Numbered from the stretch's first letter, positions 1 through 5,494 are shown. The stretch: 5,879 bases of DNA from Rubrobacter sp. (GCA_016781705.1 JADDPV010000191.1:1-5879); one strand, 5' to 3'. The notes: generated by a model not told the origin, from the letters alone. Numbers and translations are program-made.

Positions 1-198
1 TGAGGCCTCGACGAGGCGCCCGAGCTCGTCCCTGGAGATCTCGATGGGCACGCGCCAGCGCATCGCCTCCCACTCCCACTCCAGCCAGGCTTGTATCCCC
101 TCGCCGTCCAGCTCCGTGCCTTCGTTGGCCCTCTCGTGGAGGGAGAGGAGGCAGCGCGGGACCGCGTGGTGCACCTCCGGCTTACGGGCGGCCACCAC
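1..198 (-). CDS. Partial small protein of unknown function with an HHxVPR motif
   Basis: This reading frame is open from a GTG at 198-196 to the left edge, so the C-terminus is missing. About 66 residues are visible. It starts one base after the stop of the upstream gene (200-604), so translational coupling is likely. An in-frame stop at 222-220 limits the start to a short interval, and GTG 198 (or the next GTG codon) is the only good choice. The N-terminus carries VHHAVPRCLLSLHERA, followed by an acidic and tryptophan-rich stretch (AWLEWEWEAMRW). The His-His-x-Val-Pro-Arg core is reminiscent of HNH-type motifs, but the rest of an HNH fold cannot be seen, so no nuclease function is claimed. 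It lies beside an integrase, so it is probably cargo or a module of the integrated element. I do not recognise the family with certainty. Confidence 0.6.
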   Translation of the reverse strand, partial: MVAARKPEVHHAVPRCLLSLHERANEGTELDGEGIQAWLEWEWEAMRWRVPIEISRDELGRLVEAS

Positions 199-199
199 C

Positions 200-604
200 T
201 CAGGACCCCCCGCTCCCGTTCATGCTCGCCTTCACCCTGCGAAGGACGACGGCGAGCTCGTGCGGGTTCTCCGACCAGAACCGGGCCAGGGCCTCGGCCA
301 CCTTCGCGTCCGGGTCCCGCCTCGCGGGGGAGGACGTACGCGGCCTCCCCGACCACGCCCCGCGCTGGCGCTTCTTGGCCCAGCCGGTGAGCACCTCCGC
401 GGCGTCGAAGCCCTCTTCGTCCTGGTGGGAGAGGGCCCAGCGGACCATCTCCAGCACCTCCTCGGCCGGCTCGCCCAAGAAGGCGTCGCGTAAGGGCTCC
501 TCGTCGCAGGACAGGAGCGCGGCGGCCTGGGCGCAGAACGCTTCGTCGGCGACGATGGCGAGGGCGGGGGGTCGGGCACGACGGGTTACACTTCTTTCGT
601 CCAT
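200..604 (-). CDS. Hypothetical protein, 134 aa, element-borne
   Basis: This is a complete frame with ATG at 604-602 and TGA at 202-200. A strong Shine-Dalgarno (AAGGAG on the minus strand, 612-617) sits 7 nt before the ATG, which supports both reality and start choice. The protein is soluble-looking, without signal peptide or membrane segments. Residues 1-90 are acidic and probably helical, with VADEAFCAQAAALLSC near the N-terminus and EPAEEVLEMVRWALSHQDEE in the middle. A basic, Arg/Pro-rich linker (about residues 75-97) follows, then a helical end containing ALARFWSENPHELAVVLRRV. I do not recognise a known domain. It heads a probable two-gene minus-strand operon with the HHxVPR protein. 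It is divergent from the integrase, so it may be co-controlled with it from the shared AT-rich intergenic region. The function is unknown. Confidence 0.7.
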   Translation of the reverse strand: MDERSVTRRARPPALAIVADEAFCAQAAALLSCDEEPLRDAFLGEPAEEVLEMVRWALSHQDEEGFDAAEVLTGWAKKRQRGAWSGRPRTSSPARRDPDAKVAEALARFWSENPHELAVVLRRVKASMNGSGGS

Positions 605-611
605 AAGTCTT

Positions 612-617
612 CTCCTT
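612..617 (-). promoter_or_regulatory. Shine-Dalgarno for the 134-aa gene
   Basis: The minus strand reads AAGGAG with 7 nt to the ATG at 604. This is close to ideal spacing and fixes the start of the 134-aa protein. Confidence 0.75.
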
Positions 618-769
618 ATGGGCCGCGTCCCGGGCGGTGCCAGCCGCGCCGGGACTTCTTCTATCTCTTTGAAGTAATTATCCCTCTATCTTGCAAAATA
701 ACTGCCTTAATCTAAGGTATTTTATAAGTATGTATAGTAATATATCGCTTTGTAAGCTGTAGAGCGCCT

Positions 770-776
770 AAGGAGG
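770..776 (+). promoter_or_regulatory. Shine-Dalgarno for the integrase
   Basis: AAGGAGG is found 10 nt before the GTG at 787. It decides the GTG start for the recombinase, because no better in-frame start with a ribosome binding site lies nearby. Confidence 0.75.
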
Positions 777-786
777 TTCCCGAAGG

Positions 787-1941
787 GTGAGCAGGAAGCG
801 GGGCAACGGCGAAGGGTCCATCTCGAAGCGCAAGGACGGCCGCTGGTGGGGACGGTACACGGTGCACACGGCGGAGGGTCCGAAGCAAAAAGCGGTTTAC
901 GGCAAGACTCGCGCCGAGGTCACCGTCAAGCTGCGTCGGGCGATGGCGGACCTCGATAACGGCCTAATCTTCGACGCCGGGACCCTGACGGCGGGAGAGT
1001 ATCTGGACGCCTGGCTGACCGACTGCGTCCATCCCCTGGTCGATCAGGGCAAGATGGAGCACAGCACGTACGTCCGCTACGCGGGCATCGTGCGCAACCA
1101 CCTCAAACCTACGCTTGGGCGCCGCAGGCTCAAAGAACTGAGCCGCGCGGAGATTCGCAGGTTGTACATCGAGAAGGGGAAGGAGCTTTCTCCCAAGTCG
1201 GTGGACCACGTGCACGCCACCCTGCAAAAGGCGCTCGGTCAGGCCGTGAAGGACGAGCTCGTGCCGCGCAACGTGGCGGCCGGGGAGAGACCGAGGAGCG
1301 GCCGCGAAAAGAAGGAGGCTCGAGCCTTCTCTCCCCCGCAGGTCAGGGCGTTGCTCGATGCCGTGGGCGGCGAGCGCAACGAGGCTTTGTACCTCGTCGC
1401 AGTCCACACCGGCCTGAGGCAGGGCGAGCTGCTCGGGCTACAGTGGGCGGATTTGGATCTCGGGGAACATGCGGGCAAACTGTCCGTGAGGCGCTCCCTC
1501 AAGGTGACCCCCGACGGCCTAGGCTTCGGTCCGCCGAAGAACAAGGCCAGCCGCCGGTCCGTCCCGCTCAACAGGACCGCGGTGGCCGCGTTCAAGGAGC
1601 ACCGCGAGCGCCAGACCGGGGAGAGGCTACGCGCCCCCGAGTGGCACGACCACGACCTCGTCTTCCCCAACCGCCTGGGCAAGCCGATGGACCACAACAA
1701 CCTGTACCACCGCGAGTACAAGTCGCTGCTGGGTCGGGCCGGGCTGTCGGGCCAGGGGTTCACCTTCCACTCCCTGCGACACACGTTCGCCACGGCGCTG
1801 TTCAAGAGGGGCGAGCACCCGAAGATCGTCCAGTCGTTGCTCGGACACGCCAGCATCGTGCAGACGATGGACACCTACTCCCACCTGTTGGAGGACATCG
1901 GCGGCGACGCCGTGGGCGGCCTCGACGGAGCCTTCGGCTAG
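787..1941 (+). CDS. int: Tyrosine recombinase (phage/ICE-type site-specific integrase)
   Basis: The 384-residue protein has the length and order of a heterobivalent phage-type integrase. Residues 6-60 (GNGEGSISKRKDGRWWGRY and on) resemble the arm-type, AP2-like DNA-binding domain. Residues 68-163 form the SAM-like core-binding domain. Residues 178-370 form the catalytic domain. The visible active-site set is Arg211 in HTGLRQGELLGL, a lysine at 251 or 253 in PPKNKASRRSVPL, His328 and Arg331 in HSLRHTFA, His354 in LLGHAS, and the nucleophile Tyr364 in MDTYSHL. All are present, so the enzyme looks active. By family knowledge it cuts and rejoins DNA between attP and attB through a 3'-phosphotyrosine link. 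It reads toward tRNA-His, whose 3' end lies 74 nt past the stop, so that tRNA is the likely attachment site. Start GTG 787 is chosen by the strong ribosome binding site. Confidence 0.95.
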   Translation: MSRKRGNGEGSISKRKDGRWWGRYTVHTAEGPKQKAVYGKTRAEVTVKLRRAMADLDNGLIFDAGTLTAGEYLDAWLTDCVHPLVDQGKMEHSTYVRYAGIVRNHLKPTLGRRRLKELSRAEIRRLYIEKGKELSPKSVDHVHATLQKALGQAVKDELVPRNVAAGERPRSGREKKEARAFSPPQVRALLDAVGGERNEALYLVAVHTGLRQGELLGLQWADLDLGEHAGKLSVRRSLKVTPDGLGFGPPKNKASRRSVPLNRTAVAAFKEHRERQTGERLRAPEWHDHDLVFPNRLGKPMDHNNLYHREYKSLLGRAGLSGQGFTFHSLRHTFATALFKRGEHPKIVQSLLGHASIVQTMDTYSHLLEDIGGDAVGGLDGAFG

Positions 1942-1963
1942 CGGGTTAGAGTCGGGTTAGAGT
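1942..1963 (+). repeat. Two tandem 11-bp repeats after the integrase
   Basis: CGGGTTAGAGT occurs at 1942-1952 and again, identically, at 1953-1963, directly after the integrase stop. Only two copies exist here. Their position between the integrase and the tRNA 3' end is where arm-type sites of an integrase with an N-terminal arm-binding domain are often found, so they are candidate arm sites. That role is inferred from position only. Confidence 0.6.
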
Positions 1964-1966
1964 CAA

Positions 1967-1994
1967 CGATCCCCGGCTTGGAGGCCGGGGATCG
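1967..1994. terminator. Strong hairpin between integrase and tRNA-His, probable terminator
   Basis: A perfect 11-bp stem (CGATCCCCGGC at 1967-1977 with its reverse complement at 1984-1994) encloses a 6-nt loop. Only a short T run follows on the plus strand (CGTTTG). It lies between convergent transcription units, the integrase (plus) and tRNA-His (minus), so it may serve both. The weak T tract lowers certainty that it works as an intrinsic terminator. Confidence 0.65.
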
Positions 1995-2015
1995 CGTTTG
2001 TCCTGCAAATGGGAG

Positions 2016-2089
2016 GGTGATCGACGGGGCTCGAACCCGCGACCTTCGGGACCACAACCCGATGCTCTGCCAACTGAGCTACGATCACC
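2016..2089 (-). tRNA. tRNA-His (anticodon GTG)
   Basis: The minus strand folds into a full cloverleaf. An 8-bp acceptor stem GGTGATCG/CGATCACC includes the encoded G-1 pairing with C73, the hallmark of bacterial tRNA-His. The D arm is GCTC-AGTTGGCA-GAGC. The anticodon arm is TCGGG-TTGTGGT-CCCGA with anticodon GTG. The T arm is GCGGG-TTCGAGC-CCCGT, closing with a G-T wobble. CCA is not encoded. The 3' end (2016) faces the integrase gene, as expected when the tRNA 3' part serves as the attachment core. The tRNA looks intact, so integration must have rebuilt its 3' end. Confidence 0.96.
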
Positions 2090-2113
2090 AAGCATCGCCG
2101 GAGCGACTATATG

Positions 2114-2141
2114 ATTTTATCAGCCAGCACGAGGCGCGCAA
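2114..2141 (-). promoter_or_regulatory. Candidate promoter of tRNA-His
   Basis: On the minus strand TTGCGC (2136-2141) and TAAAAT (2114-2119) are separated by 16 nt, and the tRNA 5' end lies 25 nt downstream of the -10 element. The -10 sequence is good and the -35 moderate. The AT-rich patch here stands out from its surroundings. Confidence 0.4.
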
Positions 2142-2200
2142 AGCCCGCCCTCCGGAAGTGCCGAGGAAGCGCCGGTGCTAAGTGGGCTTGCTTCACCTCC

Positions 2201-2452
2201 GTGGACAGAACCACACCCACCGGAATTCCGCCGAGAGGCCGTCCGGCCCGTCCGTTCGTCGGGGAGACCGATCTCCGAGGTAGCCTGCGAGCTCGGCGTG
2301 TCGGCCGAGTCGTTGAGGAAGTGGGTCAAGCAGACCGAGATCGACGCCGGCAAGCGAGAAGGCCTCACCACTGAGGAACGCGAAGAACTCGGACACCTCA
2401 GGCGAGAGAATCGCGTCCTCAAACAGGAGAAGGAGGTCTTGCGAAAAGCGGT
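2201..2452 (+). pseudogene. IS3-family OrfA remnant, copy 1, truncated by the IS30 element
   Basis: From about 2215 one frame reads PHPPEFRREAV, ISEVACELGVSAESLRKWVKQ, and a Leu/Glu-rich coiled coil (LRRENRVLKQEKEVLRKA). This is the helix-turn-helix plus leucine-zipper layout of IS3-type OrfA proteins, which bind the element ends. Alignment by eye with the second copy (3721-3986) places the original start at GTG 2201-2203 (GTG-GAC-AGA-ACC). Codons 5-8 there appear lost through a small deletion that shifts the frame. The 3' part ends at LRKA, where the IS30 inverted repeat begins, so the usual C-terminus and the downstream OrfB are gone. No good ribosome binding site is visible. It is not expected to make a working protein. 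Confidence 0.8.
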
Positions 2453-2478
2453 GGTGGGTTCAATCGGTCAGTGCAACA
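2453..2478 (+). repeat. Left inverted repeat of the IS30 element
   Basis: This end begins GGTGGGTTCAA and ends GCAACA. It pairs with 3695-3720, with mismatches at internal positions 12, 17 and 20. Confidence 0.8.
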
Positions 2479-2520
2479 CGGGCTAGGGTTTTCGGTGTTG
2501 TTTGGATCGGAGGTAGGGAC

Positions 2521-3713
2521 GTGGCTAGACTTGGTCGTCCGGGGTTGCCCGAGGCGCCCAAGAAGGAGCTGTGGGATAGGTGGAAGGCCGGGAAGTCCAT
2601 CAGCGACATCGCCCGGGCATTGGAGAAGCCTCCCGGTTTCATCCACGGAGTACTCAAATCCACCGGCGCGGGATCGCTCCGCCTCCGCGACGCAGGCCAG
2701 GGTGGGCGTTGAGCTTGGCCGAGAGGGAGGAGATCTCCCCCCGGGGTCTTGCACTCGGAGATTCGATGCGTGCTATCGCGCTGCCCGCTTGGAGGGCCGG
2801 TCTGCCTCCACAGTAAGCCGGGGGGAAGTAGACCATCACGGCGGGCTAAGCGGAACTACCGGGCCGCGAAGGCCGACACGAGCAGCGGGCCTGGGGGAGC
2901 GAGCTCGTCGGCCTAAGAGATGCCTACTCGCCGAAAACGACCACTTGTGCGATGTGGTAGCAAAGAAGCTAAAGGAGGACTGCTCACCACAGCAGATCTC
3001 CGGTTGGCTTGCAAGGCACTACCCCGAGGATGAGGCGATGCGCGTGTCACATGAGACGATCTACCGTACCTTGTTCGTCCAGGCCACAGGAGTACTGAAA
3101 AAGGAACTCCTTACCCATCTGCGCTCCGGGCAGACGATGCGTCGGGCGCGATGCGCTCCACCTCAGGACAGCGGCGCGCACAGATCAAGGACGCCGTTTC
3201 GATCGGTGAGCGCCCACCCGAGGAGGTCGAAGAGAGGGGGCTGCCCGGACACTGGGAAGGGGACCTCCTGCTCTGCGGGGCACGCAACACCCACGTCGCA
3301 ACCCTGGTCGAACGCATCTCCCGGTTCGTAATGCTGGTGCGGGTGGGAGGCAAGGACACCGAAAGCGTCGTGGAGGCATTGAGTGACCAGATCCAACAAC
3401 TGCCCAGGACCATGATGGACACCCTCCCCTGGGACCGGGGAACGCAGATGGCCGACCACAAGAAGTTCACCATCGCCACCGAGGTGTGAGGGTCTACTTC
3501 TGCGATCCGAAGAGTCCCTGGCAGCGTGGGACCAGCGAGAACACCAACAGGCTGCTGCGCCAGTATTTACCCAAGAAGAAGGTCGACCTCTGGGGTTACG
3601 GCCAACACGACCTCGACGCGATCGCGCTGAAACTCAACAGCCGGCCCCGCAAGACTCTCGGCTACCGCACCCCTGCTGATACACTGGCCTCTACTGTTGC
3701 GCTCACCGGTTGA
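2521..3713 (+). pseudogene. IS30-family transposase, multiply frameshifted
   Basis: The GTG start at 2521 follows GGAGG (2509-2513). The N-terminal frame reads MARLGRPGLPEAPKKELW and an HTH segment ISDIARALEKPPGFIHGVL. The frame then jumps near 2670 (GIAPPPRRRPGWALSLAEREE), near 2775 (ASTVSR), around 2845-2890 (an AKRNYRAAKAD segment lies out of frame), near 3150 (AQIKDAVSIGERP), and at 3486, where a TG duplication creates a TGA. The catalytic triad of the family can still be read: Asp in GHWEGDLL, Asp in PWDRGTQMADH, and Glu in WQRGTSENTNRLLRQYL. The C-terminus LNSRPRKTLGYRTPADTL is typical. Summed over the frames the protein would be near 390 residues, a normal family length, so the defects are small indels rather than large loss. 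Confidence 0.88.
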
Positions 3714-3720
3714 ACCCACC
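3695..3720 (-). repeat. Right inverted repeat of the IS30 element
   Basis: On the minus strand this end begins GGTGGGTTCAA and ends GCAACA. It is the partner of 2453-2478 and overlaps the last codons of the transposase. Confidence 0.8.
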
Positions 3721-3986
3721 GTCGCTTTTCGGAGGATCTCTTTCTCTTGGCGCAGCACCTTCACTTCGCAGCGCAAGCACCTGAGCTCTTCGCGTTCCTC
3801 GGTGGTGAGCCCCTCGCGTTCGCCGGCGTCTATCTCCACCTGTTTGACCCAGTTGCGAAGTGTCTCGGCGGTGACGCCCAGCTCCCGAGCCACTTTCGGT
3901 ATGGGTTTATCCTCCTCCGAAGCGCGCACCAGCCGGATGGCCTCGCGGCGAAATTCGGGCGGGTACGATGGTCTGGTTCTCGGCAC
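3721..3986 (-). pseudogene. IS3-family OrfA remnant, copy 2, truncated by the IS30 element
   Basis: The start GTG at 3986-3984 is preceded by AAAGGAGG (3991-3998), so the 5' end is native. The visible 88 residues include MPRTRPSYPPEFRREAIRL, an HTH (IPKVARELGVTAETLRNWVKQ, residues 29-49), and a coiled-coil end (VKVLRQEKEILRKA). Coding stops making sense at residue 88, where the IS30 right end starts. Beyond this the frame runs on through the IS30 DNA to about 3567 but is meaningless. It is similar to, but clearly different from, copy 1 (for example RASEEDKPIPKVA against RSSGRPISEVA), so the two are diverged paralogues, not halves of one gene. By family, OrfA needs OrfB to form the transposase, and no matching OrfB follows. 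Confidence 0.82.
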
Positions 3987-4036
3987 CTCTCCTCCTTTAA
4001 GCGAACCTTCAAAGCCGAGTCTCTATCAGTCCACCA
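3987..4036 (-). mobile_element. Left end of the IS3-type element carrying OrfA copy 2
   Basis: Read on the minus strand, this leader starts TGGTGGACTGATAGAGAC at 4036 and runs 50 nt to the OrfA start, including its ribosome binding site. A TG-starting terminus just upstream of OrfA is usual for IS3 elements. The opposite end of this copy is not found in the window, so the boundary is inferred from one side only. Confidence 0.5.
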
Positions 4037-4054
4037 AACCGTAGTAAGCCCAGG

Positions 4055-4296
4055 ATGCTCACCTTGGAGCTGTGGAATAAGTGGGCAAGCTGCTTTTGCA
4101 CCGGAGAAGACCCGGCTTGGAGATGGACCGGACCAACCACAACGCCACCGAGCGGGCGATAGGCAAGAGCAAGGTGAGATACAAAACGATGCGGGGCTAC
4201 AAAAGCCCTTCCGGGATGAGCAACGGCATCGCGCTAACCCAGTGGCTCTACAGTGGGGAATACGTACACGACCTGGCCAAGGAGATGGCAGCGTGA
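4055..4296 (+). pseudogene. C-terminal fragment of a transposase, family not assigned
   Basis: Two overlapping frames together read MLTLELWNKW, then after a shift near 4080 GKLLLHRRRPGLEMDRTN, NATERAIGKSKVRYKTMRGYKS and GIALTQWLYSGEYVHDLAKEMAA, ending at TGA 4294-4296. The TN-x-ATERAIG-x-SKVRYKT block looks like the C-terminal end of a DDE-type transposase, around the glutamate of the triad. I cannot name the IS family with confidence. The N-terminal part is absent, and the fragment begins just beyond the IS3 end at 4036. It may therefore have been cut by that insertion or a later deletion. Confidence 0.6.
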
Positions 4297-4361
4297 GCAC
4301 CATGTGCCAGGTACTTGACCGAAACGTATTCTCAAATTCTCCCACCGCTCGTGGGACATTT

Positions 4362-4558
4362 ACTACCGGCTCCGCGCTGGACAACGCCGCCATGGCCCAG
4401 AGCTTTGTCTCGACGCTCAAGGCGGAGTAGTTGGTTGATCGCCACCGCTTCCCTACCCGGTAAGCGGCCAGGGTGGCGATCTTTGAGTACATATCGAAGG
4501 GTTCTACAAGCGGGCAAGGCGCCACTCGTCGTTGGGCTACTTGAGTCCCTCCGACTAG
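4362..4558 (+). pseudogene. IS3-family OrfB (rve integrase-fold) C-terminal remnant with stops
   Basis: One frame reads TGSALDNAAMAQSFVSTLKAE, then TAG (4428-4430), LVDRHRFPTR, TAA (4461-4463), and AARVAIFEYI. After a one-base shift near 4492 it continues IEGFYKRARRHSSLGYLSPSD and ends at TAG 4556-4558. The order LDNA, S-TLK-E, and HSSLGYLSP is the standard C-terminal end of IS3 OrfB. The Glu before the first stop corresponds to the last residue of the DDE triad. About 65 codons survive of a protein normally near 280 residues. The two internal stops and the shift show a dead gene. It lies on the same strand as OrfA copy 1, but a shared origin cannot be shown. Confidence 0.8.
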
Positions 4559-4576
4559 GTGTATATGTTGCCAGGT

Positions 4577-5293
4577 TCAAGCCGACAACTCCTTGATTCC
4601 GCCTTGAGGACGGTCCAGGCGCCGATTGACCACGAAGGCGTAGGTGTGTAGGCGCAGATCTTGGCCACACGATCCGGGTGGCTAGCCCCACGAGGCTCGT
4701 CGCCAGGGTCTCACCCAACCCGAAGACCCGCTTCAGGGTCGAAAAGCAGATCTCTACCTGCTGCCCCTGACCCCGCCCCGCCGCTGCTTGGCCCGCTCGG
4801 TCACCAGCAAGATCCCGCACTCGGCCAGCTCCTCTTCCAGCGGCTCGCTCCGGTAGGCCAGGTCCCCGAAGACCTTGCGGGCGAGATCCTCCTCGCCGCT
4901 CGGGAGGAGGTTCGCCTCGGCCAGCAGCTCGGTGGTCAGCTTCACCTCCGCGGCGTTGGCGGGCGTAAGCTCGTAGGAGACGGGCACCCGGTTGGTGGCG
5001 CACAGCATGTGTGCAGCTTGACGCCGTACACCGAGAAGGAGCCCCGCCTCATCCAAGCGGCTCCCTCGAAGCCCGCCGACTGCCTGCCCGACTTGTCGCG
5101 GATGCAGGACTTCCAGCAACGTCGAATCGGCGATCAAGGTCTCGGGGTCCCCCGTCAGCTCCGCCGTCTGGTGAGAGCTGGGGCCAGGTTCGTGAATGGA
5201 GAGTTGGTCCAGTTGGTCGAAGAGAGCGAGGAGAAGGTCGCCGCGTGATCGGAGCCCGATACACAACATTTGACAATACCTCGAGAGCGCCAT
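4577..5293 (-). pseudogene. IS982/IS5-like DDE transposase, 5'-truncated and frameshifted
   Basis: Minus-strand pieces read DLLLALFDQLDQL, GDPETLIADSTLLEVLHPRQV, LCATNRVPVSYELTPANAAEV and KVFGDLAYRSEPLEEEL. They continue, after frame changes, with QQVEICFSTLKRVFGLGE, LATSLVGLATRI, and VAKICAYTYAFVVNRRLD to TGA at 4579-4577. The triad is visible as Asp (ADSTLL), Asp (GDLAYR) and Glu (VEICFSTLK). Four frame defects can be placed: near 5083, near 5011 (cancelling the first), near 4770, and one extra T near 4668. The usual N-terminal part is missing. The frame continues upstream into an unrelated fragment at 5294-5494. Family assignment to IS982 or IS5 is from memory of these motifs. The reading as a DDE transposase is firm. 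Confidence 0.8.
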
Positions 5294-5494
5294 CCCGCGC
5301 CGGCACCGATACAGCATCAGGCCCTCGTAGTCCGCGAAAGCATCTTCGAGTTGCCAGTGTCCGGGGACGCGGATGCGCCTCCACGAAGAATCCGTAATCG
5401 TCCCCACCTCCGCCGCGTCTACGAGCGGAGCAGCAAGAAGTGTAAGGTTCCAATCGTCGGGTAATCTGGGAGAATTAATATCGGTAGAAAGCAT
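5294..5494 (-). pseudogene. N-terminal fragment resembling glycoside hydrolase family 2
   Basis: From ATG 5494 the frame reads LPDDWNLTLL near residues 11-20 and SSWRRIRVPGHWQLEDAF-ADYEGLMLYR near 37-63. The W-x-x-I-x-VPGHWQ...YEG...LYR pattern is typical of the N-terminal jelly-roll (sugar-binding) domain of GH2 enzymes such as beta-galactosidases, beta-mannosidases and beta-glucuronidases. Only about 66 residues remain. The frame then passes directly into transposase sequence, with the joint placed roughly at 5294-5260. The 600-plus residues of the catalytic part are absent from the window. There is no Shine-Dalgarno before the ATG, which lies 10 nt from the 5S 3' end, so the start may not be native. 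It is a fragment with no expected activity. Confidence 0.55.

Larger units (their letters stand above)
605..786. promoter_or_regulatory. AT-rich divergent intergenic region between the unknown operon and the integrase
   Basis: This stretch lies between two divergent starts (604 minus, 787 plus). Its core, about 661-750, is strikingly AT-rich within a GC-rich window, so both promoters probably lie here. A 13-bp imperfect palindrome, CCTTA-ATC-TAAGG (705-717), could be an operator. TTGCAA (691-696) followed 16 nt later by TAAGGT (713-718) is a weak candidate for an integrase promoter. No hexamer pair is close to consensus, so promoter positions are not assigned. Low GC next to an integrase may also reflect a binding region for recombination accessory proteins. 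Confidence 0.45.
2453..3720 (+). mobile_element. IS30-family insertion sequence, complete in extent but decayed
   Basis: The element is delimited by inverted repeats at 2453-2478 and 3695-3720 that match at 23 of 26 positions (outer part GGTGGGTTCAA). The dinucleotide GT flanks both sides (2451-2452 and 3721-3722), which fits the short 2-3 bp target duplication usual for IS30 elements. At 1268 bp the size suits this family. The enclosed transposase is a pseudogene, so the copy cannot move by its own enzyme, though its ends may still be usable by a related transposase. Confidence 0.8.

Noticed and set aside
44..677. Plus-strand open frames opposite the two unknown left-edge genes
   Set aside because: They lack ribosome binding sites and recognisable composition. 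The minus-strand gene has a strong Shine-Dalgarno and coherent start, so these are shadows.
1239..1874. Long minus-strand open frame opposite the integrase
   Set aside because: It is antisense to a clear integrase with full motifs. GC-rich genes commonly leave open shadow frames, and no domain or ribosome binding site supports it.
1942..1963. Start of a CRISPR-like or longer tandem array
   Set aside because: There are only two 11-bp units without spacers, followed directly by an unrelated hairpin.
2441..2452. Possible programmed -1 frameshift site (AAAAG) at the end of OrfA copy 1, as in IS3 OrfA-OrfB fusion
   Set aside because: Only four A residues are present, no stimulatory structure is seen, and the downstream DNA is the IS30 end rather than OrfB.
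2471..3331. A 286-residue plus-strand open frame as one protein
   Set aside because: Only parts of it (about 2930-3145) match IS30 transposase. The remainder is out-of-frame reading across the indels.
4340..4356. Hairpin TCCCAC-CGCTC-GTGGGA as a terminator for the unassigned transposase fragment
   Set aside because: The stem is only 6 bp with no T run after it, and it sits at the edge of the OrfB remnant. The match is too weak to annotate.
4556..5290. Inverted repeats bounding the IS982/IS5-like element (shared AGGT and ATGTTG words at both ends)
   Set aside because: The words match only with different spacing (4 versus 8 nt) and the flanks do not align well, so element ends could not be fixed.
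4754..5494. A 246-residue minus-strand protein as a genuine fused enzyme
   Set aside because: It joins a GH2-like start to a transposase that lacks its own N-terminus, hides two cancelling frameshifts and stops before the catalytic Glu. It is a chance open frame through debris.
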